Shown piece after piece: positions 16,526 through 24,939 of a DNA stretch of 64,000 bases. Under the pieces are notes generated by a model. The model was not told the DNA's origin. It searched no databases and saw only the letters and a list, made by a program, of their open reading frames with translations. The first letter of the stretch is position 1, and the number at the start of each line of letters is the position of its first letter. Source of the stretch: Parafrankia irregularis. GTDB taxonomy: Bacteria > Actinomycetota > Actinomycetes > Frankiales > Frankiaceae. The position numbers were made by a program, and so were the translations under genes. The stretch lies in contig NZ_FAOZ01000006.1 of NCBI RefSeq assembly GCF_001536285.1, positions 62,001-126,000 of the forward strand. Direction: 5' to 3'.

Positions 16526-17000
16526 ATCACCCACACTCTCGCGGATGGGGCTTCGGCCCCGCACCGCGCACAGCCGCCCGCACGCGACACGCCGGTGGGA
16601 ATGCGCGGAGAACCGCACCACCCGTGGCACCGTCAGTCCAGTCGGAATGTGCGACAACGGTCCGCGATGCCCACACGGTCCGTGATGTCCCGCGTCGCCC
16701 ACTTCCGGCCGGCCAACGGCGTGCCCGGGGAGTGACGCGAGTGGACCAGGTCCTGGTGAGCCCGGACGATCACATCCGCGACTGCGCGGACTGCGGGCGT
16801 GACCGGCGCTTCGAGAGCAGCACCGGCAGGAGCCCGGCGTGAGCCTGCACAGCACGGAGCCGGGCACCGCCGAGCCCACGGACTCGTTCCGCCCGCCACT
16901 GCGTCCCGCCCGAACCGGCCAGACCCGCACGGACGGTTCCAAGCGGCACTCTCCGACGTCCGACCAGCGTGATCACGGTGCAGCACCTAACGTTGCGGCC
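16526..17000. other. 475-bp stretch without a recognisable gene
   Basis: Between the DUF3817 and DUF3000 genes, both on the plus strand. No gene could be supported. Immediately before the DUF3000 ATG is ctaacgttgcggcc, a possible weak -10 region that would give a leaderless transcript. Confidence 0.5.
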
Positions 17001-17654
17001 ATGGGGGGAACACGGCTGCAGCCAACCGCGCCTGCCCTCTTCGTCGCAGCCACCGACGCGCTGCGGAGCTCGCTGGACGAGCTCCGGCCCGACGTCACCA
17101 TTCGGGAGATCCCCGCGCCGACTCGCATCGCGCCGTTCGCCTTCGCGCTCGCCGGTGGTCTCACCAACGATGACGAGGCGGCGTCCGGGCGGTTCGTGCT
17201 GTTGTTCGACCCTGATGGCCAGGATGCCTGGGAAGGGCTGGCCCGAGTCGTCTGCTACGCGCGGGCCTCGGTCGACCCGGAGGTGGCCGACGATCCGCTG
17301 CTGCCCGGTGTCGCCTGGTCCTGGCTGCGGGAGTCGCTCCAGTCGCACGGTGCGGAGACCCACGCCCTCGGCGGGACGGTGACAACCACGTCGTCGCGTC
17401 GTTTCGGGGTGCTGGCCACCGATGGCGACAACTTCGACGTGGAGCTGCGCTGCTCGTGGTCACCCACCTGGGCCGGCACGGACGCGGCCGAGCCCGGTCA
17501 GGCTGGCCCGGCCGGGGGGGCCGAACCGGCGGGCGGGCTCGACCGTTCGGACGTCGCGGCGCACCTGCACTCGTTCGCCGATCTGCTGGCCGCGATGGCA
17601 GGCCTTCCACCACGTCTCTCCGGGGTCGTGCCGCTACCTGCGCGCCGGGCCTGA
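17001..17654 (+). CDS. DUF3000 family protein
   Basis: 217 residues from ATG 17001. Features of the actinobacteria-specific DUF3000 family are FVAATDALRSSLDELRPDVT, IREIPAPTRIAPFAFAL, and LPGVAWSWLRESL with VTTTSSRRFG. It is a soluble protein with no signal peptide and no known activity. As in other Actinobacteria it sits directly upstream of the RNase D gene and close to hemE. The ATG at 17001 is chosen over an in-frame GTG 54 codons upstream, because conservation begins here and the upstream part is compositionally unlike a protein. The C-terminal about 45 residues are Ala/Pro/Gly-rich and variable. Confidence 0.88.
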   Translation: MGGTRLQPTAPALFVAATDALRSSLDELRPDVTIREIPAPTRIAPFAFALAGGLTNDDEAASGRFVLLFDPDGQDAWEGLARVVCYARASVDPEVADDPLLPGVAWSWLRESLQSHGAETHALGGTVTTTSSRRFGVLATDGDNFDVELRCSWSPTWAGTDAAEPGQAGPAGGAEPAGGLDRSDVAAHLHSFADLLAAMAGLPPRLSGVVPLPARRA

Positions 17655-17751
17655 GCCGTCGGGCACCTCCGTGCGGGGACACAGCGCACCCGCTATGTCA
17701 ACAGAACGCGTCCAGGATGACTACCTCGACGCCAAAGACGAACACTAAGCG

Positions 17752-17757
17752 TATAAT
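17752..17757 (+). promoter_or_regulatory. Consensus -10 box TATAAT just upstream of the RNase D gene
   Basis: A perfect TATAAT in an unusually A+T-rich patch (gcgtataattagtcggaatg). It ends 8 bases before the ATG at 17766, so transcription would start at or within 1 to 2 bases of that ATG. This would be a leaderless mRNA. No convincing -35 box is present at the usual spacing. Confidence 0.6.
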
Positions 17758-17765
17758 TAGTCGGA

Positions 17766-19394
17766 ATGCTCGGCCGACTGGGCTGCCAGCCCGCTCATTC
17801 ACACGTACCATCGCCGATCGTGACGTCGACGGTTCCTGACTCAACGCACCTGGTCAGTGAGGGTGCGGCAGCCGAGGCTGCCGCCGAGCCGTCAGCACCC
17901 GTCCCGATCCCCCTGCTGGAGCCGGCCGACGGCGTCCCGCCCGTCCTCGACGATCCGCAGGATCTCGCGCGCGCCACGGAGCGCCTGGCCGCCGGCACCG
18001 GCCCGATCGCCTTCGACGCCGAGCGCGCCTCGGGCTACCGCTACAGCCAGCGCGCCTATCTCGTGCAGATCCGCCGCCAGGGCGCCGGCACCATCCTCAT
18101 CGACCCGGTGGCACTGCCCGACCTCACCAGCCTGCAGGAGGTGGTGGGCCCGACCGAGTGGGTGCTGCACGCGGCCAGCCAGGACCTGCCCTGCCTCGCC
18201 GAGCTGGGCCTGCACCCGACCAGTCTGTTCGACACCGAGCTCGCCGGGCGGCTGCTGGGCTACGAGCGGGTCGGGCTCGGCGCCATGGTCGAGCGGGTGC
18301 TCGGCTTCGCGCTGGAGAAGGGGCACTCCGCGGCGGACTGGTCCACCCGGCCGCTGCCCGAGCCGTGGCTGCGCTATGCCGCGCTGGACGTGGAGCTGCT
18401 CGTGGAGCTCCGCGACCGGCTGGAGGCGGAGCTCGTCGAACGCGACAAGATCGACTTTGCCCGGCAGGAGTTCGCGGCGATCGCCGCCGCTCCCCCGCGG
18501 GAACCACGCGCCGAGCCGTGGCGTCGCACCAGCGGGATCCACCGCGCGCGCACCCGGCGCCAGCTCGCGGCGGTCCGCGCGATGTGGCAGGCCCGCGACA
18601 AGGTCGCCCGGACCCGTGACCTCGCGCCGGGGCGGGTGCTGCCCGACGGCGCGATCATGGACGCCGTCCTCAAGGCGCCCGCGGACATCGCCGCGCTGAC
18701 CCGGCTGCCGGTCTTCTCCGGGCCGAAGATCCGTCGCTCGGCGCAGACCTGGATGGAGGCGCTGCGGTCAGCGGCGGAGCTGCCGGAGAGCCAGCTCCCG
18801 AGCACGGCCGGTCCGGGTGGAGACGGGCTTCCGCCCCAGAACCGCTGGGCCGAACGTGATCCGGTGGCCGCCGCCCGACTGGCCCGGGTGCGGGCCGCTC
18901 TGAACACCATCGCCACCGCGCAGGGCATGCCGGTGGAGAACCTGCTGGAGCCGGCACTCGCCCGCCGCGTCACCTGGACGCCGCCGGCGTCGCGCGACAC
19001 CGCGTCGGTGACGGCAGCGCTGGTCGCGGGCGGGGCACGTTCCTGGCAGGTGGAGCTCACGGCGACCGCCGTGGCGACCGCGCTGGTCGACCCTCCGGCG
19101 ACGGGCACCGCTCCGTCGATGCCGTCGACACCGCCATCAACACCGCCGTCGACTCCGCTGCCGACCCCGCTGCCGCCGATGCCGACGGCCGGGCCGGCCG
19201 CGAACGACACGACAGCGGACAGCACGGCCCCGGGCGCCTCTGCTGCCCCGCGAGGCGCGGCGGAAGGCCCAGCAGGAGGACGTCCCGAGCCCGACGCCGG
19301 CGGCGCTCCTCGCCGGGCCGCCCCGCGGCGGGCGACGCGCCCTCGCCGCTCACCGACCCAGCCCGCGGCGAGCGACGAGCCCTCCGCCTCCTGA
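17766..19394 (+). CDS. rnd: Ribonuclease D family 3'-5' exonuclease with HRDC domain
   Basis: 542 residues from ATG 17766; a GTG at 17820 is an alternative. The DEDD exonuclease domain shows IAFDAERASGYRYS (Asp84, Glu86), VLHAASQDLPCLAELGL, and FDTELAGRLLGYERVGLGAM with ALDVELLVELRDRLEAEL. The HRDC region follows (VRAMWQARDKVARTRDLAPG, then LTRLPVFSGPKIRRSA). The C-terminal about 110 residues are a disordered Pro/Thr/Ala tail. Family role: trimming of tRNA and other RNA 3' ends. The ATG at 17766 sits 8 bases after a TATAAT box, which favours it as a leaderless start. It is downstream of DUF3000, as in other Actinobacteria. Confidence 0.92.
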   Translation: MLGRLGCQPAHSHVPSPIVTSTVPDSTHLVSEGAAAEAAAEPSAPVPIPLLEPADGVPPVLDDPQDLARATERLAAGTGPIAFDAERASGYRYSQRAYLVQIRRQGAGTILIDPVALPDLTSLQEVVGPTEWVLHAASQDLPCLAELGLHPTSLFDTELAGRLLGYERVGLGAMVERVLGFALEKGHSAADWSTRPLPEPWLRYAALDVELLVELRDRLEAELVERDKIDFARQEFAAIAAAPPREPRAEPWRRTSGIHRARTRRQLAAVRAMWQARDKVARTRDLAPGRVLPDGAIMDAVLKAPADIAALTRLPVFSGPKIRRSAQTWMEALRSAAELPESQLPSTAGPGGDGLPPQNRWAERDPVAAARLARVRAALNTIATAQGMPVENLLEPALARRVTWTPPASRDTASVTAALVAGGARSWQVELTATAVATALVDPPATGTAPSMPSTPPSTPPSTPLPTPLPPMPTAGPAANDTTADSTAPGASAAPRGAAEGPAGGRPEPDAGGAPRRAAPRRATRPRRSPTQPAASDEPSAS

Positions 19395-19988
19395 CGTCCA
19401 CTGACGTCCACCCCCGGCCGCGCCACCACTCGGCCGCGCCGCTGACTGGCCTTGGCCGCCGCCCGGAGACCGCGGGTCGACGCCCGGCGCCCGATCTCCG
19501 GATTCCCGGCACCCGGACGGCCGGCGGTCAGCGCGGCCCGGAGGCAGCCATCCGAGGCGTGAAGGATTCTGGTCGTTCCCGCGACCAGAATCCTTCACGC
19601 CTGCTCGGCAGCAGCGGGAACCCGAGGCCCGGGATCTCGCGGCGGACTCTCCGACCGTCATCCCTTCCACAGCCGGAGACCGCTACCGATGTCCGGTTGG
19701 CAGGCACATCGCGTCACGCACCGTGACCAGATGTGGAAAAAGGACTACTGAGGCGTACCACCAGGGCCTGGCGGCGGTTCGGCGTTCGCCGAGGGCGCCG
19801 GATTTTACATCGCAAATACGACCACCGATCCGTCCTCGATCGTGACACCTCTTACCTACCCACGGGTAACTCCTGTCGTAGGCTGGTGCCCGTCGCGGCC
19901 GGCACACACCTTCAGGCGTCCGGCCCGACACCGGTGGCGGCGGGTCGGACACGCGCCGTCGACGGACAAGGGCGTCGAGGAGGCCGGT
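19395..19988. other. 594-bp intergenic stretch holding a dispersed palindromic element
   Basis: Between RNase D and the thiolase gene. It contains a perfect 20-bp stem hairpin (see 19556-19601) and an A+T-richer patch around 19800-19870 that may carry the thiolase promoter. No gene was recognised. Confidence 0.6.
19556..19601. repeat. Dispersed palindromic element, copy 1 (perfect 20-bp stem)
   Basis: Left arm 19556-19575 (ggcgtgaaggattctggtcg), 6-base loop, right arm 19582-19601, with no mismatch. The core gaaggatt-ctggtcg and its complement recur with changes at 36818-36867 and 46102-46163. A mini-hairpin tgct-cggc-agca follows at 19602-19613. It lies 162 bp past the RNase D stop and could also act as its terminator. 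Confidence 0.85.
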
Positions 19989-21194
19989 GTGTTCGTAAGC
20001 GCGCGGGGTTCGGTGCGTGATGTGGTGTTCGTCGACGGCGTGCGGACGCCGTTCGGCAAGGCGAAGGGCGTCTACAGCGAGACCCGGGCGGACGACCTGG
20101 TGGTCAAGGTCATCCGGGAGCTCATCCGCCGCAATCCCGGCCTGCCGCCGGAGCGGGTCGACGAGGTGGCGATCGCGGCCACCACCCAGATCGGCGACCA
20201 GGGCCTGACGATCGGGCGGACCGCCGGCATTCTCGCCGGTCTGCCGAAGTCCGTCCCGGGCTATGCGATCGACCGGATGTGCGCGGGCGCGGTGACGGCG
20301 GTGACCACGACCGCGTCCGCCATCGCGGTCGGCGCCTACGACGTCGCGATCGCCGGCGGCGTCGAGCACATGGGGCGCCATCCCATGGGTGAGGGGGTCG
20401 ACCCCAACCCCCGGTTCGTCTCCGAGAAGCTCGTCGACCCGTCCGCGCTGGTCATGGGGATGACGGCGGAGAACGTGCACGACCGCTACCCGGGCATCAC
20501 CCGGGCGCGGGCCGACGCCTACGCCGTCGCCTCGCAGGAGAAGGTGGCCAAGGCCTACGCCAACAACCAGATCCAGCCCGACCTCGTCCCGGTCGCCGCG
20601 CGGCACGTCGAGAACGGGTGGGAGCTGGTCACCGCGGACGAGCCGCCGCGACCCGGCACCACGCTGCAGGGCCTCGCCGGGCTCAAGACGCCGTTCCGGC
20701 CGCACGGCCGGGTCACCGCGGGCAACGCCGCCGGCATCAACGACGGCGCGACCGGATGCCTGCTGGCGGCCGCCGACGTCGCCGCCGAGCTGGGCCTGAG
20801 CCGCAAGATGACCATGGTCGGCTTCGGCTTCGCGGGTGTCTCCCCCGAGGTGATGGGCATCGGCCCAATCCCGTCCACGGAGAAGGCGCTCGCCCGCACC
20901 GGCCTGACCATCGACGACATCGGGCTGTTCGAGCTGAACGAGGCGTTCGCCGTGCAGGTGCTCGCGTTCCTCGACCACTTCGGCATCGACGACGACGACC
21001 CGCGCGTCAACCCCTACGGCGGCGCGATCGCGCTGGGGCATCCGCTCGCCTCCAGCGGCGTGCGCCTGATGACCCAGCTCGCCCGGCAGTTCGAGGAGCA
21101 CCCCGAGGTCCGCTACGGCCTGACCGCGATGTGCGTGGGCATCGGCATGGGCGCGACGACGATCTGGGAGAACCCGCATCACCAGGCCGTCTGA
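19989..21194 (+). CDS. fadA: Acetyl-CoA acetyltransferase (thiolase)
   Basis: 401 residues from GTG 19989, with gtcgaggagg just upstream as ribosome binding site. It catalyses thiolytic cleavage or condensation of 3-ketoacyl-CoA. Active-site residues are visible: nucleophile Cys98 in IDRMCAGAVTAV, His351 in GGAIALGHPLASSG and Cys382 in LTAMCVGIGMGATT, with NEAFAVQVLAF in between. It is followed 102 bp downstream by a FadB-like multifunctional enzyme on the same strand, so the two probably form a beta-oxidation complex (FadA beta subunit type). The exact chain-length preference cannot be read from sequence. Cytosolic. Confidence 0.94.
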   Translation: MFVSARGSVRDVVFVDGVRTPFGKAKGVYSETRADDLVVKVIRELIRRNPGLPPERVDEVAIAATTQIGDQGLTIGRTAGILAGLPKSVPGYAIDRMCAGAVTAVTTTASAIAVGAYDVAIAGGVEHMGRHPMGEGVDPNPRFVSEKLVDPSALVMGMTAENVHDRYPGITRARADAYAVASQEKVAKAYANNQIQPDLVPVAARHVENGWELVTADEPPRPGTTLQGLAGLKTPFRPHGRVTAGNAAGINDGATGCLLAAADVAAELGLSRKMTMVGFGFAGVSPEVMGIGPIPSTEKALARTGLTIDDIGLFELNEAFAVQVLAFLDHFGIDDDDPRVNPYGGAIALGHPLASSGVRLMTQLARQFEEHPEVRYGLTAMCVGIGMGATTIWENPHHQAV

Positions 21195-21222
21195 CCGGTG
21201 ACCCATATCCCGCACCCCGCAC

Positions 21223-21269
21223 CCCGCACCTCGAACCCCGACCCCCGACCCCCGCACCTCGAACCCCGA
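21223..21269. repeat. 28-bp period direct repeat in the thiolase-fadB gap
   Basis: The 19-bp sequence cccgcacctcgaaccccga occurs at 21223-21241 and exactly again at 21251-21269. It is embedded in a run of ccccgcacc/cccccgacc units. No hairpin or regulatory motif was recognised. Confidence 0.75.
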
Positions 21270-21296
21270 AATCTTCGCCCGAATGGGAGACGGAGC

Positions 21297-23459
21297 ATGA
21301 GCAGCGCCGCGGTGACTCTTGAGCATCCGGACGAGGTCGTCACGCAGGCCCATGTCCGGTACGCGCGGCTTCCCGGCGTGGACGGACCCGTCGCGCTCAT
21401 CACCCTCGACAACGGGCTGGACCACACCCGCCCGAGCACCTTCGGCCCGGCGGGACTGCGTTCCCTGATCGCCGCGGTCGACGAGATCGAGGCGCATGAC
21501 CCGCCGGTCGCGGCGGTGGCGGTGACGGGCAAGCCGTTCATCTTCTGCGTCGGGGCCGACCTGTCGTACCGGTCGTCGCTGACCGACCCGGCTGAGGTGC
21601 GGCCCAAGCTCACCGCGCTCGGCGAGCTCGGGCACACCGCCCTGCGGCGGGTCGGCGAAGGACGTCTCGGCGACCGGAAGGTGCCGACCTTCGCCCTCGT
21701 CAACGGCGCCGCGCTCGGCGGCGGCCTCGAGCTGGCCCTGCACTGTGACTACCGGGCGCTGTCCACCGACATCGCCGCGCTCGCGCTGCCCGAGGTGTTC
21801 CTCGGCCTGGTGCCGGCCTGGGGCGGCACCCAGCTCCTGCCGAACCTCATCGGCGCGGACAACGCCGTCACCGTGATGATCGACAACGCGCTGAGCCAGA
21901 ACCGGACGCTGCGCGCCGCGCAGGCCTTCAAGCTCGGCATCGGCGACATCCTGCTCGAGCCGGCCGACTTCCTGGAGGAGGCGCTGCGCTGGGTGGGCCG
22001 CGTGCTGCGGGGCGAGGTCGACCCCACGGCGGGCCGTCCGACCGTCGAGCGCGGCCCGGCCTGGGCGGCGGCGCTCGAACGTGGCCGCACCCTGGCGGAC
22101 GCCCGGCTGCACGGAGCGGCGCCGGCCGCCTACCGGGCCCTGGAGCTGCTGGCGCTGGCCGAGACCGCGGACCGTGACACCGGGTACGCGGCGGAGGACG
22201 CGGCGCTGGCCGACCTCGGGGCCGGCGAGGAGCTGGTCGCCGGCCTCTACGCGTTCGACCTGGTGAACAAGCGCGCCAAGCGGCCCGTGGGCGGGCCGGA
22301 CCGCTCGTTGGCGCGGCCGGTGACCAAGGTCGGGGTGGTGGGCGCCGGCCTGATGGCCAGCCAGCTCGCCGCGCTGTTCGCCCAGCGCCTGGAGGTACCG
22401 GTGGTGCTCACCGACCTCGACCAGGCCCGCCTGGACGCCGGTGTCGCCCGGGTCCACCAGGAGTTCGACAACCTGCTGCAGCGCAAGCGGATCTCCGCGG
22501 ACCGGGCCAACCGGCTCAAGGCCAACGTCACCGGCTCGCTCACCAAGGACGCCTTCGCGGACGCCGACCTCATCATCGAGGCCGTCTTCGAGGACATGGC
22601 GATCAAGAAGTCGGTGCTCGCCGAGCTGGAGACCTACGTCAAGCCGGAGACGCTGCTGCTCACCAACACCTCCGCGCTGTCGGTGACCGAGATGGCGGCC
22701 GAGCTGACCCATCCCGAGCGGGTCGCCGGGCTGCACTTCTTCAACCCGGTGGCGGTGCTGCCGCTGGTCGAGGTCGTCCGCACGCCGCGCAGCGACGACG
22801 CGACGATCGCGACCACGCTCGACGTCGCCAAGAAGCTGAAGAAGAACGCCGTGCTGGTGGCGGACGCGCCCGCGTTCGTGGTGAACCGGCTGCTCACCCG
22901 CTTCATGGGCGAGGTGCTCGCCGCCACGGAGTCCGGCACCGCGATCGACACCGCCGACACCGCCCTGGACCCGCTCGGCCTGCCGATGTCGCCGCTCGTC
23001 CTGCTGTCGCTGGTCGGGCCGCCGGTCGCCCTGCACGTGGCCGAGACGCTGCACACCGCGACGCCGGACCGGTTCCGCTCACCGGCGGGCCTGGCCCGGC
23101 TGGTCGACGCGGGGCTCGGCGGCTTCTACACGACGGACCCGCAGGGCCGGCAGGTCGTCGACCCGAAGGCCGCCGCGCTCGTCCGCGAAGGCACCGGCGC
23201 CGACGGCTCCGGCACAGGCGCGGCGCTGACCCCGGAGCAGGTCCGGGACGCGGCACTGTCCGCGCTCGCGCAGGAGATCCGGCTGCTGCTGGACGAGAAG
23301 GTCGTCGCCGAGCCCGCGGACGTCGACCTGTGCATGATCCTCGGCGCCGGCTGGCCGTTCCACCTCGGCGGCATCACGCCCTACCTGGATCGCACCGGCA
23401 TCAGCGAGCGGGTGACCGGCCGGCGGTTCAGCCCGCCCGGAACCGCCACCATCTCCTGA
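21297..23459 (+). CDS. fadB: Multifunctional 3-hydroxyacyl-CoA dehydrogenase / enoyl-CoA hydratase (FadB-like)
   Basis: 720 residues from ATG 21297 with gggagacggagc upstream. An N-terminal enoyl-CoA hydratase domain (about 20-290) has FIFCVGADLS and FALVNGAALGGGLELAL. It is followed by the NAD-binding fold of 3-hydroxyacyl-CoA dehydrogenase (VGVVGAGLMASQLAALFA, near residue 345) with NTSALSVTEMAAEL and PERVAGLHFFNPV. The C-terminal dehydrogenase domain has APAFVVNRLLTRFMGEV. It catalyses hydration and NAD-dependent oxidation in beta-oxidation, passing 3-ketoacyl-CoA to the thiolase encoded just upstream. The first dinucleotide motif reads GxGxMxxxxA as usual for the family. Likely a heteromeric complex with FadA in the cytosol. 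Confidence 0.94.
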   Translation: MSSAAVTLEHPDEVVTQAHVRYARLPGVDGPVALITLDNGLDHTRPSTFGPAGLRSLIAAVDEIEAHDPPVAAVAVTGKPFIFCVGADLSYRSSLTDPAEVRPKLTALGELGHTALRRVGEGRLGDRKVPTFALVNGAALGGGLELALHCDYRALSTDIAALALPEVFLGLVPAWGGTQLLPNLIGADNAVTVMIDNALSQNRTLRAAQAFKLGIGDILLEPADFLEEALRWVGRVLRGEVDPTAGRPTVERGPAWAAALERGRTLADARLHGAAPAAYRALELLALAETADRDTGYAAEDAALADLGAGEELVAGLYAFDLVNKRAKRPVGGPDRSLARPVTKVGVVGAGLMASQLAALFAQRLEVPVVLTDLDQARLDAGVARVHQEFDNLLQRKRISADRANRLKANVTGSLTKDAFADADLIIEAVFEDMAIKKSVLAELETYVKPETLLLTNTSALSVTEMAAELTHPERVAGLHFFNPVAVLPLVEVVRTPRSDDATIATTLDVAKKLKKNAVLVADAPAFVVNRLLTRFMGEVLAATESGTAIDTADTALDPLGLPMSPLVLLSLVGPPVALHVAETLHTATPDRFRSPAGLARLVDAGLGGFYTTDPQGRQVVDPKAAALVREGTGADGSGTGAALTPEQVRDAALSALAQEIRLLLDEKVVAEPADVDLCMILGAGWPFHLGGITPYLDRTGISERVTGRRFSPPGTATIS

Positions 23460-23484
23460 CCCGTCCCGCCTCGGCCCGGCCGGC

Positions 23485-23528
23485 CTCGGACTCGTCCCGT
23501 CTCGGACTCGTCCCGTCTCGGACCCGTC
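23485..23528. repeat. 16-bp tandem repeat just past fadB
   Basis: ctcggactcgtcccgt occurs at 23485-23500 and again at 23501-23516, and a partial copy begins at 23517. It starts 26 bp after the fadB stop, in the gap between fadB and the convergent flippase gene. No hairpin was seen. Confidence 0.85.
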
Positions 23529-23600
23529 TCCGACCGATGGGGAACCGCTCGCGCGGGGGGGCGGGCGCGGGCGGCCCTCCTCGGTGGCTTCTGGTGGCCC

Positions 23601-24731
23601 TCAGCGGCCGCCAGGTGCCGTCCCGGAGACGGTCGCGGCTCCCGGCCTCCCCGGTCCGGTTCCGCCCGTCTGCCGGGCGCTGAGGCGGGCGGAGCCGGGC
23701 TCGACCGCCTCGGCGAGATCCGTGCTGGCGCCGGCGTGGGTGTCGGCGTCGACGTAACGGCCCGCCGTCGACGTGCCGCGGGGCCGCAGCGCGACCCCGA
23801 CGAGCGCCCAGACGACGTCCGCGATCGTGGCCAGCAGCCGGGCGACGACCGCGATGAGGGTGGCCGGGCCACTGGCCAGCGCCGGGGCCAGTGCCAGCAC
23901 CAGGACCGCCTCGCGCACCCCGGCCCCCGCCGGCAGCACCAACACCAGAAAACCGGCCGTCCAGGCCAGCGCGTACGCGCCGATGCACAGCGCCACCAGC
24001 CGGGCCCCGCCGACGGCCGGGTCGAGGTCGCGCACCAGCAGCCAGGTCCCGACGCCGTACCAGACGAAACCCGCGATCAGCCAGCCGGCCCCGGCCAGGA
24101 TGGGCCGCGCGGTGAGCGCCTCGTCCAGCGGCGGACGCCGCAGCAGGCGGAACGCGAGGTCGAGCAGCCTCGAAAGCACGGGCGGATGCAGAACCACCGC
24201 GAACAGCGGCACCACCGCCAGCGCCCACCAGTAGTCCGCGAGCGCCGAGCGGGAGACGAACGGGAGGGTCGCCGCCGCGGTCACTCCACCGCACGGCACC
24301 GCCAGGGCCAGCACCACCAGGCTCGCCGACGCCGACTTCGGCCGGGAGACCCCGTAGTCGCGGGACAGCTCCATCTGCGCGAGCACCGGCCACACACTGC
24401 CCGGGATGTACTTGCCGATCTGGCCGACGCAGAAGATGCGAACGGCCGCGCGCAGCGGCAACGACGCGCCGAGCCCGCCGAGCACCGACCGCCAGGACAG
24501 CACTGTGGCGCCGACCGCGAGCACCGTCGCGACGGCGGACCCGCCCAGGCCGGCCGCCGTCAGCTCGCCGACCGAGTCGCGGACGTCGTTCCACTGCCCC
24601 ACCAGCGCGACGACCAGCAGCACCGCCGCGAGCAGCAGAGCGCCCCGCACCGCCCACCAACGCGCGCCCCGGCGGCGAGGCTGCGCGGCCTGCTTCTTCC
24701 CTCGCGGGCCCGCCCCGTCGACATGACTCAC
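23601..24731 (-). CDS. Lysylphosphatidylglycerol synthase TM-region / flippase-like membrane protein
   Basis: 376 residues from GTG 24731. About eight hydrophobic segments begin at residue 27. A conserved region IFCVGQIGKYIPGSVWPVLAQMELSRDYG (about 87-115) holds the KYxPGxxW signature of the UPF0104/LPG_synthase_TM family. The family includes lipid flippase-like proteins and the membrane part of lysyl-phosphatidylglycerol synthases, but there is no catalytic aminoacyl-transfer domain here. A role in moving a lipid-linked substrate is therefore the broad expectation. It is downstream of dxs on the same strand beyond a strong terminator, and convergent with fadB. The C-terminal about 50 residues are hydrophilic and variable. 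Confidence 0.85.
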   Translation of the reverse strand: MSHVDGAGPRGKKQAAQPRRRGARWWAVRGALLLAAVLLVVALVGQWNDVRDSVGELTAAGLGGSAVATVLAVGATVLSWRSVLGGLGASLPLRAAVRIFCVGQIGKYIPGSVWPVLAQMELSRDYGVSRPKSASASLVVLALAVPCGGVTAAATLPFVSRSALADYWWALAVVPLFAVVLHPPVLSRLLDLAFRLLRRPPLDEALTARPILAGAGWLIAGFVWYGVGTWLLVRDLDPAVGGARLVALCIGAYALAWTAGFLVLVLPAGAGVREAVLVLALAPALASGPATLIAVVARLLATIADVVWALVGVALRPRGTSTAGRYVDADTHAGASTDLAEAVEPGSARLSARQTGGTGPGRPGAATVSGTAPGGR

Positions 24732-24851
24732 CTGGTCAGACTATGGGGTCGGCGCACCGCCGTCGTGGCCGCCCACCGCCGCGCCAGAAGAGGCCAGCGG
24801 GGTCAGAAGGACCAGCCGTGCCGCGAGCGCGGCGCCGGCCGGGCCAGAAGC

Positions 24852-24894
24852 GCGGCAACCGGGCCACGTGACCAAGACGTGACCCGGTTGCCGC
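24852..24894 (-). terminator. Strong hairpin downstream of dxs
   Basis: 18-bp arms at 24852-24869 and 24877-24894 (gcggcaaccgggccacgt and its complement with one mismatch), with a 7-base loop. It begins 46 bp past the dxs stop and separates dxs from the flippase gene. No U tract follows, as is common in high-GC actinobacteria. Confidence 0.75.
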
Positions 24895-24939
24895 AGTGCG
24901 CTGTGCCTGCCGAGGTGCGCTATCCCTGCCGGATGGCGA

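Noticed and set aside
16526-16842. Frames continuing through the DUF3817-DUF3000 gap
   Set aside because: No start with a ribosome site and no recognisable protein; the long frame overlaps the DUF3817 gene out of phase.
17695-17748. A 17-residue acidic peptide frame (MSTERVQDDYLDAKDEH) before the RNase D gene
   Set aside because: Too short, no ribosome site, and it lies within the promoter region; chance cannot be excluded.
19683-23054. An open frame of about 1120 codons on the minus strand across the thiolase and FadB genes
   Set aside because: It is antisense to two genes with clear active sites and is a product of high GC content; its translation has no family features.
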